From Allosphingosinicella deserti (lineage in GTDB: Bacteria; Pseudomonadota; Alphaproteobacteria; Sphingomonadales; Sphingomonadaceae): DNA of 64,000 nucleotides. The stretch spans positions 1 to 64,000 of the forward strand of contig NZ_PXYI01000005.1 in NCBI RefSeq assembly GCF_003012735.1. Reading direction: 5' to 3'. The notes under the pieces were generated by a model. It saw only the letters and a program-made list of their open reading frames with translations, was not told the origin of the DNA and did no database searches. The position numbers and the translations under genes were made by a program. Below, in pieces: positions 42,684 to 51,869 of this stretch (position 1 is its first letter; each line of letters opens with the position of its first letter).

Positions 42684-45065
42684 TCAGGGCCGGCTTTCGA
42701 GCTCGACCACGTCCCCCTTGAGCCCTGGTGCCTCGACCCGGATTCGCATCTGCCCCGCGCCCGCGCCGCGCACCAGCGCCACCGCATTGCCGTCCAGCGC
42801 CGCACGGGTCGGCGAAGTGAACGGTGTGTGATCGACGCTGGAGGCATTGTCGACCGCAACCAGGCGGCCCGCGCCCTCGACGCTGAAGGTGAGCAGCAGC
42901 GCAGAGCCCGGCACCGTCACGCCCTTGGCATCGGCGATCCTGGCGCGGACAAAGGCGAGATCGTCGAAATCGGAGCCGACCTGCTTGGTCTCGGGCTCCA
43001 GCACCACGCGCGCCGGAGCGCCCGCAGTCCGCAGCGTTGCCTTCGCTTTGCTGCCGATGCAGCTGGCGGTTACCGTTCCCGGGGCGAACGTCACCGGCCA
43101 GCGCCGGGGGGCGGCGTCGGCGGGCAAGGTCTGGATGCCGAGATCGCGGCCGTTGAGGGTGACACGGACCGACGGGCAGTTGCTGTAGACCTCGATCGTC
43201 TCCGGGTGAGGCGAAAGGTCCGAGGGTGTCCAGTCGGCGAAGATCTGCGGCCGCGCTGCCGGGGTCGCGACGGCGACGGTCACCGGCATAGGCAAGGTCG
43301 GTCCGGCACCGTCGTTCGGAGCGGGCGGCGCTTCGGGCGCGGCGTTGCGGACGACGTGGATCACGGGCGTCTCCGACCACCAGCTCTCGCGTTCGAGGCC
43401 GCGGATGCGGGGCGCCCCGGTGCGGTCGAGCAGGCCGGCAGGATTGTCGATGTTCGGCCAGCCGCGGCGATCGGCTTCGCCGAGATAGTCGACACCGGTC
43501 CACAGGAACATGCCCGAATAGGGTTTGAAGTCGCGCACCGCGAGCCAGGAGGTTCGGGCGTGGCTGTTCTCGGTTCCGACGATGATCCGCGTCGGATCGT
43601 CCTTGTGGGCCTGGATGAGTTCGGTCTCGCGATAATTCTGGCCGACGACATCGAGCATGTCGGCAAGCCCGTTCGCATAGTCGCCGGTCACATTGGGGCG
43701 GAACAGGCCCTGGGTGACCGGCCGGCTCGGATCGGTGCGGTGGATGACGTCGAGCAGGCTCTTGAGCGCGGCCTTGGCCTGGACCGGGAAGGCGGTGTCG
43801 TGGATTTCGTTGCCGGCGCTCCACAGGACGATGCTCGGATGATTGCGGTCGCGCGCGACGATGTCGTGGGCGTCCTGGACGTGCCAGTCGCCGAAGAAGA
43901 GGTGGTAGTCGCCCGGGTTCTTGGCGACGTTCCACTGGTCGAACGCTTCGTCCATCACCACCAGCCCGAGTTCGTCGGTGAGATCGAGGAAGCCCGGTGC
44001 GGGCGGATTGTGGGCGGTGCGGATGGCATTGACGCCCATCGCCTTCAGCCGGGTCAGCCGCTGGCGCCACACGGCGAGCGGCACCGCCATGCCCACGGCG
44101 CCGCCATCTTCGTGCACCGCCACGCCCTTCAGCTTCACGTTGCGGCCGTTGAGCCAGAAGCCGCTGTCGGCGCGGAACTCCGCCTTGCGGACGCCAAACG
44201 GCACCTCCTGACTGTCGAGTGCCGCGCCGTCGGCGCCGAGCACGCGCAGACGGGCGCGGTAGAGATCGGGACGATCGAGGTCCCAAAGCCGCGGACGCGC
44301 GATCTTCACCTCGGTGCGGAGGGTGGCTGTGCGCCCCTCGGCGAGGGCGACCGGCTCCGAGGTGGTTCGTGCCGCCTCCCGGCCGTTCGGCCCGATCAAA
44401 ATCGCTTCGAGGCGGACCGGTGCGGCAGGTGTTCCCCGCGCATGCTCGACCTCGGTTTCGATCCGCACGGTCGCGGCGTCGGCGCTTATCTCGGGCGTGG
44501 TGACGAAGACGCCGCCGAGCGGGATGGTGGCCGCGCCGGTCGAGATCAGCCGCACCTTCCGATAGAGGCCGCCGCCGGCATACCAGCGCGAAGAGGGCGC
44601 GTGCGACGTATCGGCCCGCACCGCCAGCACGTTGCGTCCTTCGGCCTTCAGCAATTGCGTGATCTCGTAACGGGCGCTCACATAGCCATAGGGTCGATAG
44701 CCGACATGATGGCCGTTCACCCACACGCCGCCGCGCTCCATCACCCCGTCCAGCTCGACGAACCAGCGTCGCCCGGGTGCGGGGCGGACGTCGAGGTCGC
44801 GGCGGTACCAGGCGATCCCAGTCGGGAAATAGCCGCCCGCCCCCCCGGCTGCCGCATCCTCGCGGATCGGGCCGGCAATCTGCCAATCGTGCGGAATGCT
44901 GACCCGGGACCATCCCGAGGCATCGAAGTCGACCGCCTCGGCCCGCTCCGGATCGCCCTGAAAGAAGCGCCAGCCTCCGTCGAGCTCGACCACGTCGCGC
45001 GCCGCTGCCTGCGCGCCAGCGCCGATCAAGGCTGCAAGGACCATCACCGCACGTCGTGCCAGCAT
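42684..45065 (-). CDS. Beta-galactosidase, glycoside hydrolase family 2, 793 aa
   Basis: The signal peptide (about residues 1-22, AGAQAA) indicates a periplasmic or secreted enzyme. GH2 architecture: sugar-binding jelly roll (WRFFQGD, VSIPHDW, WYRRDL, NGHHVGYRPYGY), Ig-like domain, TIM barrel with LKGVAVHEDGG and IRTAHNPP, acid/base Glu420 in GNEIHD and nucleophile Glu499 in GTENSHA, then C-terminal DUF4982-like domains. The length of 793 fits bacterial secreted GH2 members; galactosidase versus glucuronidase specificity cannot be settled. It is divergent from the deaminase gene, with 182 bp between. Confidence 0.92.
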   Translation of the reverse strand: MLARRAVMVLAALIGAGAQAAARDVVELDGGWRFFQGDPERAEAVDFDASGWSRVSIPHDWQIAGPIREDAAAGGAGGYFPTGIAWYRRDLDVRPAPGRRWFVELDGVMERGGVWVNGHHVGYRPYGYVSARYEITQLLKAEGRNVLAVRADTSHAPSSRWYAGGGLYRKVRLISTGAATIPLGGVFVTTPEISADAATVRIETEVEHARGTPAAPVRLEAILIGPNGREAARTTSEPVALAEGRTATLRTEVKIARPRLWDLDRPDLYRARLRVLGADGAALDSQEVPFGVRKAEFRADSGFWLNGRNVKLKGVAVHEDGGAVGMAVPLAVWRQRLTRLKAMGVNAIRTAHNPPAPGFLDLTDELGLVVMDEAFDQWNVAKNPGDYHLFFGDWHVQDAHDIVARDRNHPSIVLWSAGNEIHDTAFPVQAKAALKSLLDVIHRTDPSRPVTQGLFRPNVTGDYANGLADMLDVVGQNYRETELIQAHKDDPTRIIVGTENSHARTSWLAVRDFKPYSGMFLWTGVDYLGEADRRGWPNIDNPAGLLDRTGAPRIRGLERESWWSETPVIHVVRNAAPEAPPAPNDGAGPTLPMPVTVAVATPAARPQIFADWTPSDLSPHPETIEVYSNCPSVRVTLNGRDLGIQTLPADAAPRRWPVTFAPGTVTASCIGSKAKATLRTAGAPARVVLEPETKQVGSDFDDLAFVRARIADAKGVTVPGSALLLTFSVEGAGRLVAVDNASSVDHTPFTSPTRAALDGNAVALVRGAGAGQMRIRVEAPGLKGDVVELESRP

Positions 45066-45149
45066 GCTCTGCTCTCCCGGCTCTGCTTTGTCCCAACTTG
45101 TAGAACATCATCCCACAATGTAAATGCCTCTCCGATCTTCGTTGGACGG

Positions 45150-45163
45150 AGTCCGCGCGGACT
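45150..45163. promoter_or_regulatory. 14-bp palindrome between GH2 and deaminase genes
   Basis: AGTCCGCGCGGACT is a perfect palindrome in the divergent intergenic region 45066-45247, 85 bp from each start. It might be an operator for one of the genes or part of a GC-rich repeat. No regulator gene is adjacent. Confidence 0.3.
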
Positions 45164-45247
45164 GAGCGGGGTCGTCGTGCGTTCAACTCGCCCCTTCGGG
45201 CGCGAAAGCGGTAGCGCGGCCTTGCCGCGATGCTTTAGGCTCGCGGC

Positions 45248-46261
45248 ATGACCGATCTTGCCGCGTTCATCGCCCGCCTGCCCAAGGCCGAGCTCCACAT
45301 GCACATCGAAGGGAGCCTGGAGCCCGAACTGATGTTCGCGCTGGCCAAGAGGAACCAGGTCGCAATTCCCTATGACAGCGTGGAAGCGGTCCGGGCTGCC
45401 TACAGCTTCTCGAACCTGCAGGACTTCCTCGACATCTATTATCAGGGTGCCGACGTTCTGCGCACCGAGGAAGATTTCCGCGATCTCGCCTCCGCCTATT
45501 TCGACCGTGCCGCCGCCGACAATGTCGCCCATGCCGAAATCTTCTTCGATCCGCAGACCCACACCGATCGGGGCATCGGCTTCGACATCGTCATGCGCGG
45601 TCTCACCGCCGGAATGGACGACGCGCACGCCCGTTACGGCATCACGTCACGGCTGATCCTCTGCTTCCTGCGTCACCTCGACGAGGAGGCGGCGTTTGCG
45701 ACTCTGAGGATGGCCGAGCCGTGGCTCCACCGGATCGAGGCGGTCGGGCTCGACAGCTCCGAGATGGGCCATCCGCCCGAAAAGTTCGCCCGCGTATTCG
45801 AGGCCGCCGCCGCATTGGGCCTGAAGCGCGTCGCCCATGCCGGCGAGGAAGGGCCGCCGGACTATGTCCGCCAAGCCCTCGACGTGCTCAAGATCGACCG
45901 GCTCGATCACGGCAACCGCTCTCTCGAGGATCCGTCTTTGGTTGCGCGCCTGGCCCGGGAGCAGATGACCCTGACCGTCTGCCCGCTGTCCAATCTGAAG
46001 CTCTGCGTCGTGGGTGACATGGCCGATCACCCGATCGACCGCATGCTCGCCGAAGGACTGCGGGTGACGATCAACTCGGACGACCCCGCATATTTCGGCG
46101 GCTACGTGAACGACAATTTCCAGGCCGCCGCCGAAGCGCGCGGCCTCGGTCGGGAGGCGCTGTTGACGCTGGCGCGCAATTCCTTCCTCGGTGCTTTCCT
46201 GCCGCAGGAGGAGATCGCGGCGCATCTCGCCCGGGTGGACGCCTACGCCGCGGAGGGCTGA
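45248..46261 (+). CDS. Adenine deaminase (adenosine deaminase superfamily), 337 aa
   Basis: Zinc ligands His17 and His19 lie in ELHMHIEGSLEPELMF, followed by His197 and Glu200 in AHAGEE, His221 in LDHGNRS, and Asp278-Asp279 in NSDDPAYFGGYV. The variants SLEPELMF, FDPQTHTDRGI and NSDDPAYFGGYV follow the adenine-deaminase branch (fungal Aah1-like) rather than classical adenosine deaminase, so adenine to hypoxanthine is the likelier reaction. The length of 337 is normal. Monocistronic, divergent from the GH2 gene. Confidence 0.9.
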   Translation: MTDLAAFIARLPKAELHMHIEGSLEPELMFALAKRNQVAIPYDSVEAVRAAYSFSNLQDFLDIYYQGADVLRTEEDFRDLASAYFDRAAADNVAHAEIFFDPQTHTDRGIGFDIVMRGLTAGMDDAHARYGITSRLILCFLRHLDEEAAFATLRMAEPWLHRIEAVGLDSSEMGHPPEKFARVFEAAAALGLKRVAHAGEEGPPDYVRQALDVLKIDRLDHGNRSLEDPSLVARLAREQMTLTVCPLSNLKLCVVGDMADHPIDRMLAEGLRVTINSDDPAYFGGYVNDNFQAAAEARGLGREALLTLARNSFLGAFLPQEEIAAHLARVDAYAAEG

Positions 46262-46347
46262 GCGGCAGGTGATCACCAACCTGCCTCACGTCCTTCGAAT
46301 CGGGAAGAGAGCTGACACAGGCACGGCAGAAGCCGGCGGCAGCCGGC

Positions 46348-47565
46348 TTAGCCTCGATCGCTGCCGTTGGCACCGGCGCTGCCGGCACCTTCCTCATTTC
46401 CGCATTCCCCTTCCGCCAGCATCCTTACATGCGGGTATGGCATCACCAACCGGCCGTCCGGCGCGGCGGTGAAGCTGACCTGAGTGGGGTAGGCGAAGTC
46501 GATACCGAGTTCCGCGAAGCGGCGCATCATCTCGATCATCACCGCCTGCCGAACGTCGGCGAAGGCGGTGAAATCCGATCCTTGAACATGGAAGACGAGC
46601 TCGTAGTCGATCGAAGACGCGCCGAACTGGAAGGCGTGGCAGCGGTCGAAGCTGGCGTCCGGCTGGCGTTCGACGATCGCCTTCAGTTCCTGCCCGATCC
46701 GGGCCATGAGGTCGGGCGCGATCTGATAGGTGACTCCGAACAGCATCACTGCCCGGCGCTGCTGCAGCGGCGCAAAATTCTGCAGCTGCATGTTGAGCAG
46801 GTTGGTGTTGGAGACCACCACCTGTTCGCCGTTCAGGGCGCGGATGCGGGTGCTCTTGAGCCCGATCTTCTCGACCGTGCCGGTGAAGGTGCCGAAGGTG
46901 ATCGTGTCGCCGCGGCGGAACGGCCGGTCGAAGATGATCGACAGCGCCGCGAACAGATCCGAGAAGATGCCCTGCGCGGCGAGGCCGATCGCGATACCGC
47001 CGATGCCGAGGCCGGCGATCAGGCCGGTGACGTTGACCCCGAGATTGTCGAGGATGACGACGATCGCCACCGCGAAGAGGGCGACGGTGACGAGCAGGCG
47101 AACGATCCCCATCGCCGAGGAGAGGGTGCTGTGCTCGTCGTCGACACCGGCGCGGTGCTGGATGTAGCCGAGAATGAATTCGCGGGCCCAGATCGCCGCC
47201 TGGATCGTCGCTGCGATCACGAACAGGAAATTGATCGCCTGGAGAATGGCGGGCGGCGTCTCGGCATGCTCGGCGACCAATTGCGCCGAGCACAGGACGA
47301 TGAAGAACAGATTGGTCTTCGCAACCACCTTGGCGAACAGGATCGGCCAGCGCGGATCGGCGCCGGGAGTGACCCGCCCGACCATCCGGCAGCCGAGCGC
47401 ACGGACTCCGAGCAGCGCCAGGGCGATGGCGATGCCGATCGCGGCGGCGATCAGGATATCGACGCCGTTGTTGGTGATCCAGCCTTGCGCCTGGGTGGCG
47501 ATCGCCCCCGTCTTCTCCGAAAGGTTCTGCGCGGCGTCGGCGACGGAAATGCTGTTATTGCTCAT
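46348..47565 (-). CDS. Small-conductance mechanosensitive channel, MscS family, 405 aa
   Basis: The start MSNNSISVADAA at 47565 is chosen over an ATG ten codons upstream (47595). Several N-terminal hydrophobic segments precede the pore helix (GLGIGGIAIGLAAQGIFSDLFAALSII) and beta domain (FRRGDTITFGTFTGTVEKIGLKSTRIR, VVVSNTNLLNM). A soluble alpha-beta domain follows, ending in a Gly/Ser-rich tail. With its extra membrane segments it resembles the DUF-extended MscS group. It would open under osmotic downshift, together with MscL elsewhere in the window. Confidence 0.93.
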   Translation of the reverse strand: MSNNSISVADAAQNLSEKTGAIATQAQGWITNNGVDILIAAAIGIAIALALLGVRALGCRMVGRVTPGADPRWPILFAKVVAKTNLFFIVLCSAQLVAEHAETPPAILQAINFLFVIAATIQAAIWAREFILGYIQHRAGVDDEHSTLSSAMGIVRLLVTVALFAVAIVVILDNLGVNVTGLIAGLGIGGIAIGLAAQGIFSDLFAALSIIFDRPFRRGDTITFGTFTGTVEKIGLKSTRIRALNGEQVVVSNTNLLNMQLQNFAPLQQRRAVMLFGVTYQIAPDLMARIGQELKAIVERQPDASFDRCHAFQFGASSIDYELVFHVQGSDFTAFADVRQAVMIEMMRRFAELGIDFAYPTQVSFTAAPDGRLVMPYPHVRMLAEGECGNEEGAGSAGANGSDRG

Positions 47566-47734
47566 CGGGGTCCGGTGATGGTTTCGAGGCGCCATTCTCT
47601 AGGCACGGCGCCTTTGATGCGGCAAGGATGACGCTCGAATGAACGATCCCCCGGATCATGGGGCCACCGGCCCTGATCTCGTCGGACCACCTGGCCGGTT
47701 CGTCGCATCCCCCGGGTGCTGAACGGAGTCCGCT

Positions 47735-47758
47735 CGCCGCCTCTATTGCAAGGCGGCG
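47735..47758 (-). terminator. Hairpin downstream of topoisomerase IB
   Basis: CGCCGCC (47735-47741) pairs with GGCGGCG (47752-47758) around a 10-base loop, 34 bp past the topoisomerase stop on the minus strand. It lacks a T-run. The rest of 47566-47791 shows no gene. Confidence 0.4.
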
Positions 47759-47791
47759 GCGGATCGATCGCGACGGCCGAAGATCTGCAGC

Positions 47792-48892
47792 TTACGCCGC
47801 CTCTGCCTCAGCCTTCTTGCCGGTCTCGGCGGCGATCTCCGCTTCGGCGGCGGCTTTGCTCTTGCCCTTGGAGCGCGCGCGCCTGGCGACTTTCTGTTCG
47901 ACCTTGGCGGCTTCCTCGGGAATTGCCGCGAGGAATTCGATCAGGCCGCGCTCGGCCGCGCTGAGATGCTTCGTCGCCCGAGGAAGCTTGCGCTCACCGA
48001 TTGCGCCGGCGTCCTTGGCGGCTTCGATCAGCGCGGGGTGCACGTAGGATTTCCGGCTGATCGCCGGCGTGTTGCCGAGCGCTTCGGCGACGGGCTCCAT
48101 CACGCTCTTCAGCTTGATGCTGCCCTTTTCGTCGATGCGGCGGATCATCTCCTCGAAGGCGATCGTGCTCGCTCCCCAGGTGCGGAAATCCTTGGCGGTG
48201 AAATCGTCGCCCATCGCCTCCTTGATGTAGGCGTTGACGTCGCCCGAGGTGACCGCGCAGACGCTGCCGTCGTCCGTCACATATTCGAACAGGTTCTGAC
48301 CGGGTAGATCCTGGGTCTTCTTGGCGATGCGCATTAGGTTGCGATCGGTTATCGTCACCGTGCGCTTGATGCCGTGCTTGCCGGTGTAGCTGATCTTGAG
48401 CTTGCCCCGGTCCACCTTGGCGTGACGATTGCGCAAGGTGGTCGCGCCGAAGCTCTTGTTGTCCTTGGCATATTCCTCGTTGCCGACCCGCATGCGGGTC
48501 TCATCGATCAGCCGGACGACGGCTGCGAGTACCGTCTCCTTGGCGGTTGCCTTGCCGGTGAGATCCTCCTCGACCCGCTTGCGCAATTTGGGCAGCGCTT
48601 CGCCGAAATGCGCGAGGCGCTCATATTTCTTGGTCTCCTGCTGCTCCCGGAACAGTGGATGATAGCGATATTGCTTGCGGCCCCTGGCATCGAAGCCGAC
48701 CGCCTGGATGTGACCGGTGGGATCCGGGCAGAACCAGCAGCGCTCATAGGCTGGCGGCATGCCGACCGAATTCAGCCGATCGATTTCCTCGCGATCGGTG
48801 ATCCGGCTGCCGTCGGGCGCGAAATACATCCAATAGCGGCCCTTGCGCTTGCGGGTGATCCCGGGGGCGCTGTCCTCGACGTAACGGATCAT
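47792..48892 (-). CDS. DNA topoisomerase IB (poxvirus-type), 366 aa
   Basis: This eukaryal/viral-type topoisomerase relaxes supercoils through a 3'-phosphotyrosyl intermediate. Catalytic residues include Arg135 (RMRVGNEEY), Lys in the beta-hairpin KLKISYTGKHG, Arg and His in DFRTWGAS and the YVHP region, and Tyr283 in ISRKSYVHP. The N-terminal domain covers about 1-85. A Lys/Ala-rich basic tail (residues 330-366) is typical of bacterial members. ATG 48892 has GAGGAAA upstream. Alphaproteobacterial occurrence is common; its role besides gyrase and topoisomerase I is not clear. Confidence 0.93.
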   Translation of the reverse strand: MIRYVEDSAPGITRKRKGRYWMYFAPDGSRITDREEIDRLNSVGMPPAYERCWFCPDPTGHIQAVGFDARGRKQYRYHPLFREQQETKKYERLAHFGEALPKLRKRVEEDLTGKATAKETVLAAVVRLIDETRMRVGNEEYAKDNKSFGATTLRNRHAKVDRGKLKISYTGKHGIKRTVTITDRNLMRIAKKTQDLPGQNLFEYVTDDGSVCAVTSGDVNAYIKEAMGDDFTAKDFRTWGASTIAFEEMIRRIDEKGSIKLKSVMEPVAEALGNTPAISRKSYVHPALIEAAKDAGAIGERKLPRATKHLSAAERGLIEFLAAIPEEAAKVEQKVARRARSKGKSKAAAEAEIAAETGKKAEAEAA

Positions 48893-49021
48893 CCAATTTC
48901 CTCTGCGGGAGCAGGAGGATAAGCGCGCCTGTGGGGCCTTCGTTCCGGTACGGGATTTGTTGAGGCGCGACGAGGCTGCGCTCGGCGCGTGCAAGACGCG
49001 CCCTGGCGGAGGCGGCGTTAT

Positions 49022-50122
49022 CTATTCGGCCGCGATCGCCACCGAAGCAGGTCGTCGTGCCCGGCGATCGAAGATATTGCAAAGCGCACGCTGGGCGGGG
49101 CGTTCGAGGCCGTGGAACAAGACGATCGACGCGGCAAGGGTGAGCAGCAGATACAGTGCCAGAAGCGCAGGCGACACCGCACCGCTTTCATCGACGAAGG
49201 CGATCTTGAAGAAGCGGAACAGCAGGAAGTGGACCAGATAGGTCGAGTAGCTGATCAGGCCCAGATAGTGGATCGCCCGGCCGGCGAGGGGGTTGAAGCG
49301 CCACTCCGCCGAGATCGCGATCGCGAGCAGCAGGGCGGCGAGCAGGAGCGGCGCGACGAGGGTCTCCGGAGGGCGGCTCAGAACCAGGCCGAGGAGGAGG
49401 AGGGCTGCCGCGATCGACAGGGCGCTTCGTTTGCCCGCCCGCCAGTGCAGCCACAGGGCACAGAGCAGGGTGCCGATCGCGAACTCGATCAGGGCCCGGA
49501 AGATGCCGAGATGGGGAATGTCGTGGTTGAGCCCGGTCGCGCCGCCGAGCGTCATCGCATGATGCAGCGCCCCCGCCAGGGCGGTAACGAGCAGCAGCAG
49601 GGCCCAGGGCGGGAAGCGCCGCCAGTCCACCGCGGCGGCGAGCAGCGGGAACAGCAAATAGGCGGCGAATTCGCCACTGATCGACCAGGACGGATCGTTC
49701 CAGCTGAGCTGATCGGTGAACCCCCAATTGTGGATGAGGAGGATGTGGAGCGGCAGCGTCTCCCAGGACTCCCTGACGGGCTTGCCGAGCGCGAGCAGGA
49801 GCAGAGCGAAAGCAATTGCGACGCCCAGCATCGCGGCATGGAGCGGCCAGATCCGCGCAATCCGCCGGGCGATGAAGCGCGGATACTCCCCGGGCCCGCC
49901 GCGGCGCAGCCGCTCGGCGTAGTTCAGCCAGAGAACGAATCCCGACAGCATGAAGAACAGGTCGACCGCGAGATAGCCGCGAGCGAGAAGCGCCGTGACC
50001 GTCTCCGGCAGCCACCTTGCGGCAGAAAGGCGGACATGGTAGAGAAGGACGAACCATGCGGCGATCCCGCGAATGCCGGTCAGCGCGCGCAAGTCGGCTG
50101 GCGGCGACGCCGCGGCGGTCAC
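49022..50122 (-). CDS. Acyltransferase 3 family membrane protein, 366 aa
   Basis: The GTG start at 50122 overlaps the upstream ligase stop (GTGA). The motifs LRALTGIRGIAAWFVLLYH and GYLAVDLFFMLSGFVL identify the OafA/NodX-type acyltransferase, with about ten membrane segments, and the conserved PSWSISGEFAAYLLFP. It would transfer an acetyl or other acyl group to a polysaccharide. It is the last gene of a minus-strand operon with an O-glycosylation-ligase-like gene, so the exopolysaccharide is the probable acceptor. Confidence 0.9.
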   Translation of the reverse strand: MTAAASPPADLRALTGIRGIAAWFVLLYHVRLSAARWLPETVTALLARGYLAVDLFFMLSGFVLWLNYAERLRRGGPGEYPRFIARRIARIWPLHAAMLGVAIAFALLLLALGKPVRESWETLPLHILLIHNWGFTDQLSWNDPSWSISGEFAAYLLFPLLAAAVDWRRFPPWALLLLVTALAGALHHAMTLGGATGLNHDIPHLGIFRALIEFAIGTLLCALWLHWRAGKRSALSIAAALLLLGLVLSRPPETLVAPLLLAALLLAIAISAEWRFNPLAGRAIHYLGLISYSTYLVHFLLFRFFKIAFVDESGAVSPALLALYLLLTLAASIVLFHGLERPAQRALCNIFDRRARRPASVAIAAE

Positions 50123-51492
50123 GCCGGTTGCTCCAAGGGTCGCGACGCGGCCGGGGCCGGACGCGCCCAGCGGCCGAGGCCGCGATCGGCCTGCTCGCGG
50201 CGCGCTACGATCAGGGCAAATCCGGTCTGGACGCCGAGCATCAGCAGGATGAAGGGGGTGAGAGCGATCGCCACGAACACGGCGCCCACCATGTAGATAA
50301 TCTGGAAATGCTGGAGTGCGGTCGCAAGCGGCGCGATCCAGGCCTTGTCGCCGGTCGCGTTGCGGTAGCGGCGACGGATCAGCTCCATTCGGAGCATCAC
50401 GCTGCCATGGACCAGGAACAGCCAGAGCAGACCGGGATAGCCCTGCTCGCCGAGCATCTCGAAATAGGCGCTGTGCCAGGCCCGACCTTCGTCGATCAAT
50501 TTCTGCTCGACCACGCGCTGAACGCCGCCCTCCTCGACGAGCTGGGTGGTCTGAACCTCGAGCTTGTTGATATGATAAGCGCCGAAGCCGCCCCCGGTCG
50601 GATGCTCGCGGGCGAAATCGAGTGTCCATTGCCACACCGCGATCCGCGAGGCAGCCGAGCTGTCCTGCGCGTGACCCTGGATCAGTCCCATACGCTCCTG
50701 AAAGCTCTGCGGCAGCAGCGGCATCGCGAGCAGGCCAAGGAACGCGACCAGACCGGCGTAGAGGAAGCGGCGCTTGACGTCGCGGAGCATGAGTACCGCG
50801 AGCACCGCAATGCAGACGAGGCCCGTGCGCGCCTCGGTGCCGACCGGGATCAGCAGGCAGGCGAAGACCAAGGCGGCGCAGAACAGCCTCACACGCCTGT
50901 CCGGCGGGAAGATGGTGCCGTGGCGGGCGAACCAGAGGATCAACGGGACCAGCGCGATCGCGATGGTCGAGATGGTACTGCCTTCGTAGAGGCCGGTATT
51001 GGTGTCGACGAGCAGGTTCAGCCGGCCATAGCCGCCGCCGCCAGCGACCGTCTTGATGCCTGCGGAAATGATGATCACCGCCGCTGACAGGATCAGGAAC
51101 AGCAACGAGGCTTCAAGGCGCAGCCGGGTTCGCACGGCCAGCGGCAGGAAGGCGGCGAACAGCAGGCTCTTCCACACCCAATCCCATTTGTCCTGGGCCG
51201 GCAAAGGGGCGACCGCATTGCCGGTCGTCCAGGCGGCATAGACGATCAGCGCGAGCAGCAGCCCCTGGAAGACTGTGATCCGAAGGCCCTTCTTGTCGTC
51301 GAGCAGGGCCCAACCGCCGATCGCCAGCACCGCGACGATCATCGACAGCGGTATCGAGTTCAGCAGGTAATAAGAGATGCGATGCGGCGAGACGCTGTCG
51401 ACATAGATGTAGGCGAGCGTGAACAGGAACGGCCGCCGCACCCCGAGGCCGAGCAGCGCCACCAGGAACAGGATGATGCCGATGTCACGCAC
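50119..51492 (-). CDS. O-antigen ligase-like polymerase (exosortase A system-associated type), 457 aa
   Basis: I recognise the start VRDIGIILFLVALLGLGVRRPF, SPHRISYYLLNSIPLSMIV and the periplasmic-loop motif HPTGGGFGAY as the 'putative O-glycosylation ligase, exosortase A system-associated' family. It has about 12 membrane segments. The GTG start 51492 overlaps the 57-aa gene by 8 bases; an ATG is not available. In exosortase-A (PEP-CTERM) loci such proteins act in exopolysaccharide assembly. The exosortase gene itself is not in the window. Confidence 0.88.
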   Translation of the reverse strand: MRDIGIILFLVALLGLGVRRPFLFTLAYIYVDSVSPHRISYYLLNSIPLSMIVAVLAIGGWALLDDKKGLRITVFQGLLLALIVYAAWTTGNAVAPLPAQDKWDWVWKSLLFAAFLPLAVRTRLRLEASLLFLILSAAVIIISAGIKTVAGGGGYGRLNLLVDTNTGLYEGSTISTIAIALVPLILWFARHGTIFPPDRRVRLFCAALVFACLLIPVGTEARTGLVCIAVLAVLMLRDVKRRFLYAGLVAFLGLLAMPLLPQSFQERMGLIQGHAQDSSAASRIAVWQWTLDFAREHPTGGGFGAYHINKLEVQTTQLVEEGGVQRVVEQKLIDEGRAWHSAYFEMLGEQGYPGLLWLFLVHGSVMLRMELIRRRYRNATGDKAWIAPLATALQHFQIIYMVGAVFVAIALTPFILLMLGVQTGFALIVARREQADRGLGRWARPAPAASRPLEQPA

Positions 51493-51658
51493 GCCGGTCG
51501 TCCGGTTTGCGGCGCGGAGCGATCTTCGCCCAGCCGGAGGGCGCCTGCCCACTCTCCGGCGCGATCGAATCGTCTTCCAGATCGGCGCGGGACAGCAGGC
51601 GCCAGGCGGCGAGCAACATCAGACCGTGGGTCAGCCCCAGCACGAAATTGTCGATCAT
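51485..51658 (-). CDS. Small protein leading the ligase operon, 57 aa
   Basis: ATG 51658 opens MIDNFVLGLTHGLMLLAAWRLL, a hydrophobic N-terminus, and a polar tail rich in Asp, Pro and Arg (DDSIAPESGQAP, PRRKPDDRRA). It overlaps the ligase-like gene by 8 bases, so translation is coupled. The frame is open upstream to an ATG at 51742, but the chosen start gives the more typical short protein. I believe short exosortase-associated membrane proteins of this look occur in sphingomonads but can give no function. Confidence 0.65.
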   Translation of the reverse strand: MIDNFVLGLTHGLMLLAAWRLLSRADLEDDSIAPESGQAPSGWAKIAPRRKPDDRRA

Positions 51659-51707
51659 CGGCCCGGTTCTCGAATCCCTCGTCAGCCGGCGAGTGTAGGG
51701 GAACTCA

Positions 51708-51723
51708 GTTGACGGGCCGTTAA
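51708..51723. promoter_or_regulatory. Shared 16-bp palindromic motif, copy A
   Basis: GTTGACGGGCCGTTAA lies between the divergent 57-aa/ligase operon and the asparagine-synthase-like gene, 50 bp upstream of the minus-strand start. The core TTGACGG-GC-CGTTAA is a near-perfect palindrome. An identical 16-mer occurs at 54683-54698. Probably a binding site for a regulator of this exopolysaccharide block. Confidence 0.55.
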
Positions 51724-51733
51724 AGTTGATCTC

Positions 51734-51749
51734 CCCGAGCAAGCTCGGG
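51734..51749. repeat. Short hairpin repeat CCCGAGC-AA-GCTCGGG
   Basis: A perfect 7-bp hairpin flanked by C- and G-rich arms (CTCC...GGGGAGGGG), located in the 211-bp divergent gap 51659-51869. It resembles the small GC-rich palindromes common between genes of this group. No terminator tail is present. Confidence 0.5.
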
Positions 51750-51869
51750 AAGGGGAGGGGGCTGTTGAGCGCTCCCCGGCGCTATCGTTGATCGCACCCT
51801 TTCCATGCGAGGAACGAAGCAGCGACGGCTTCAGCCAGATTTTAAGACCTCCGCACTAGGTCAGCGGCC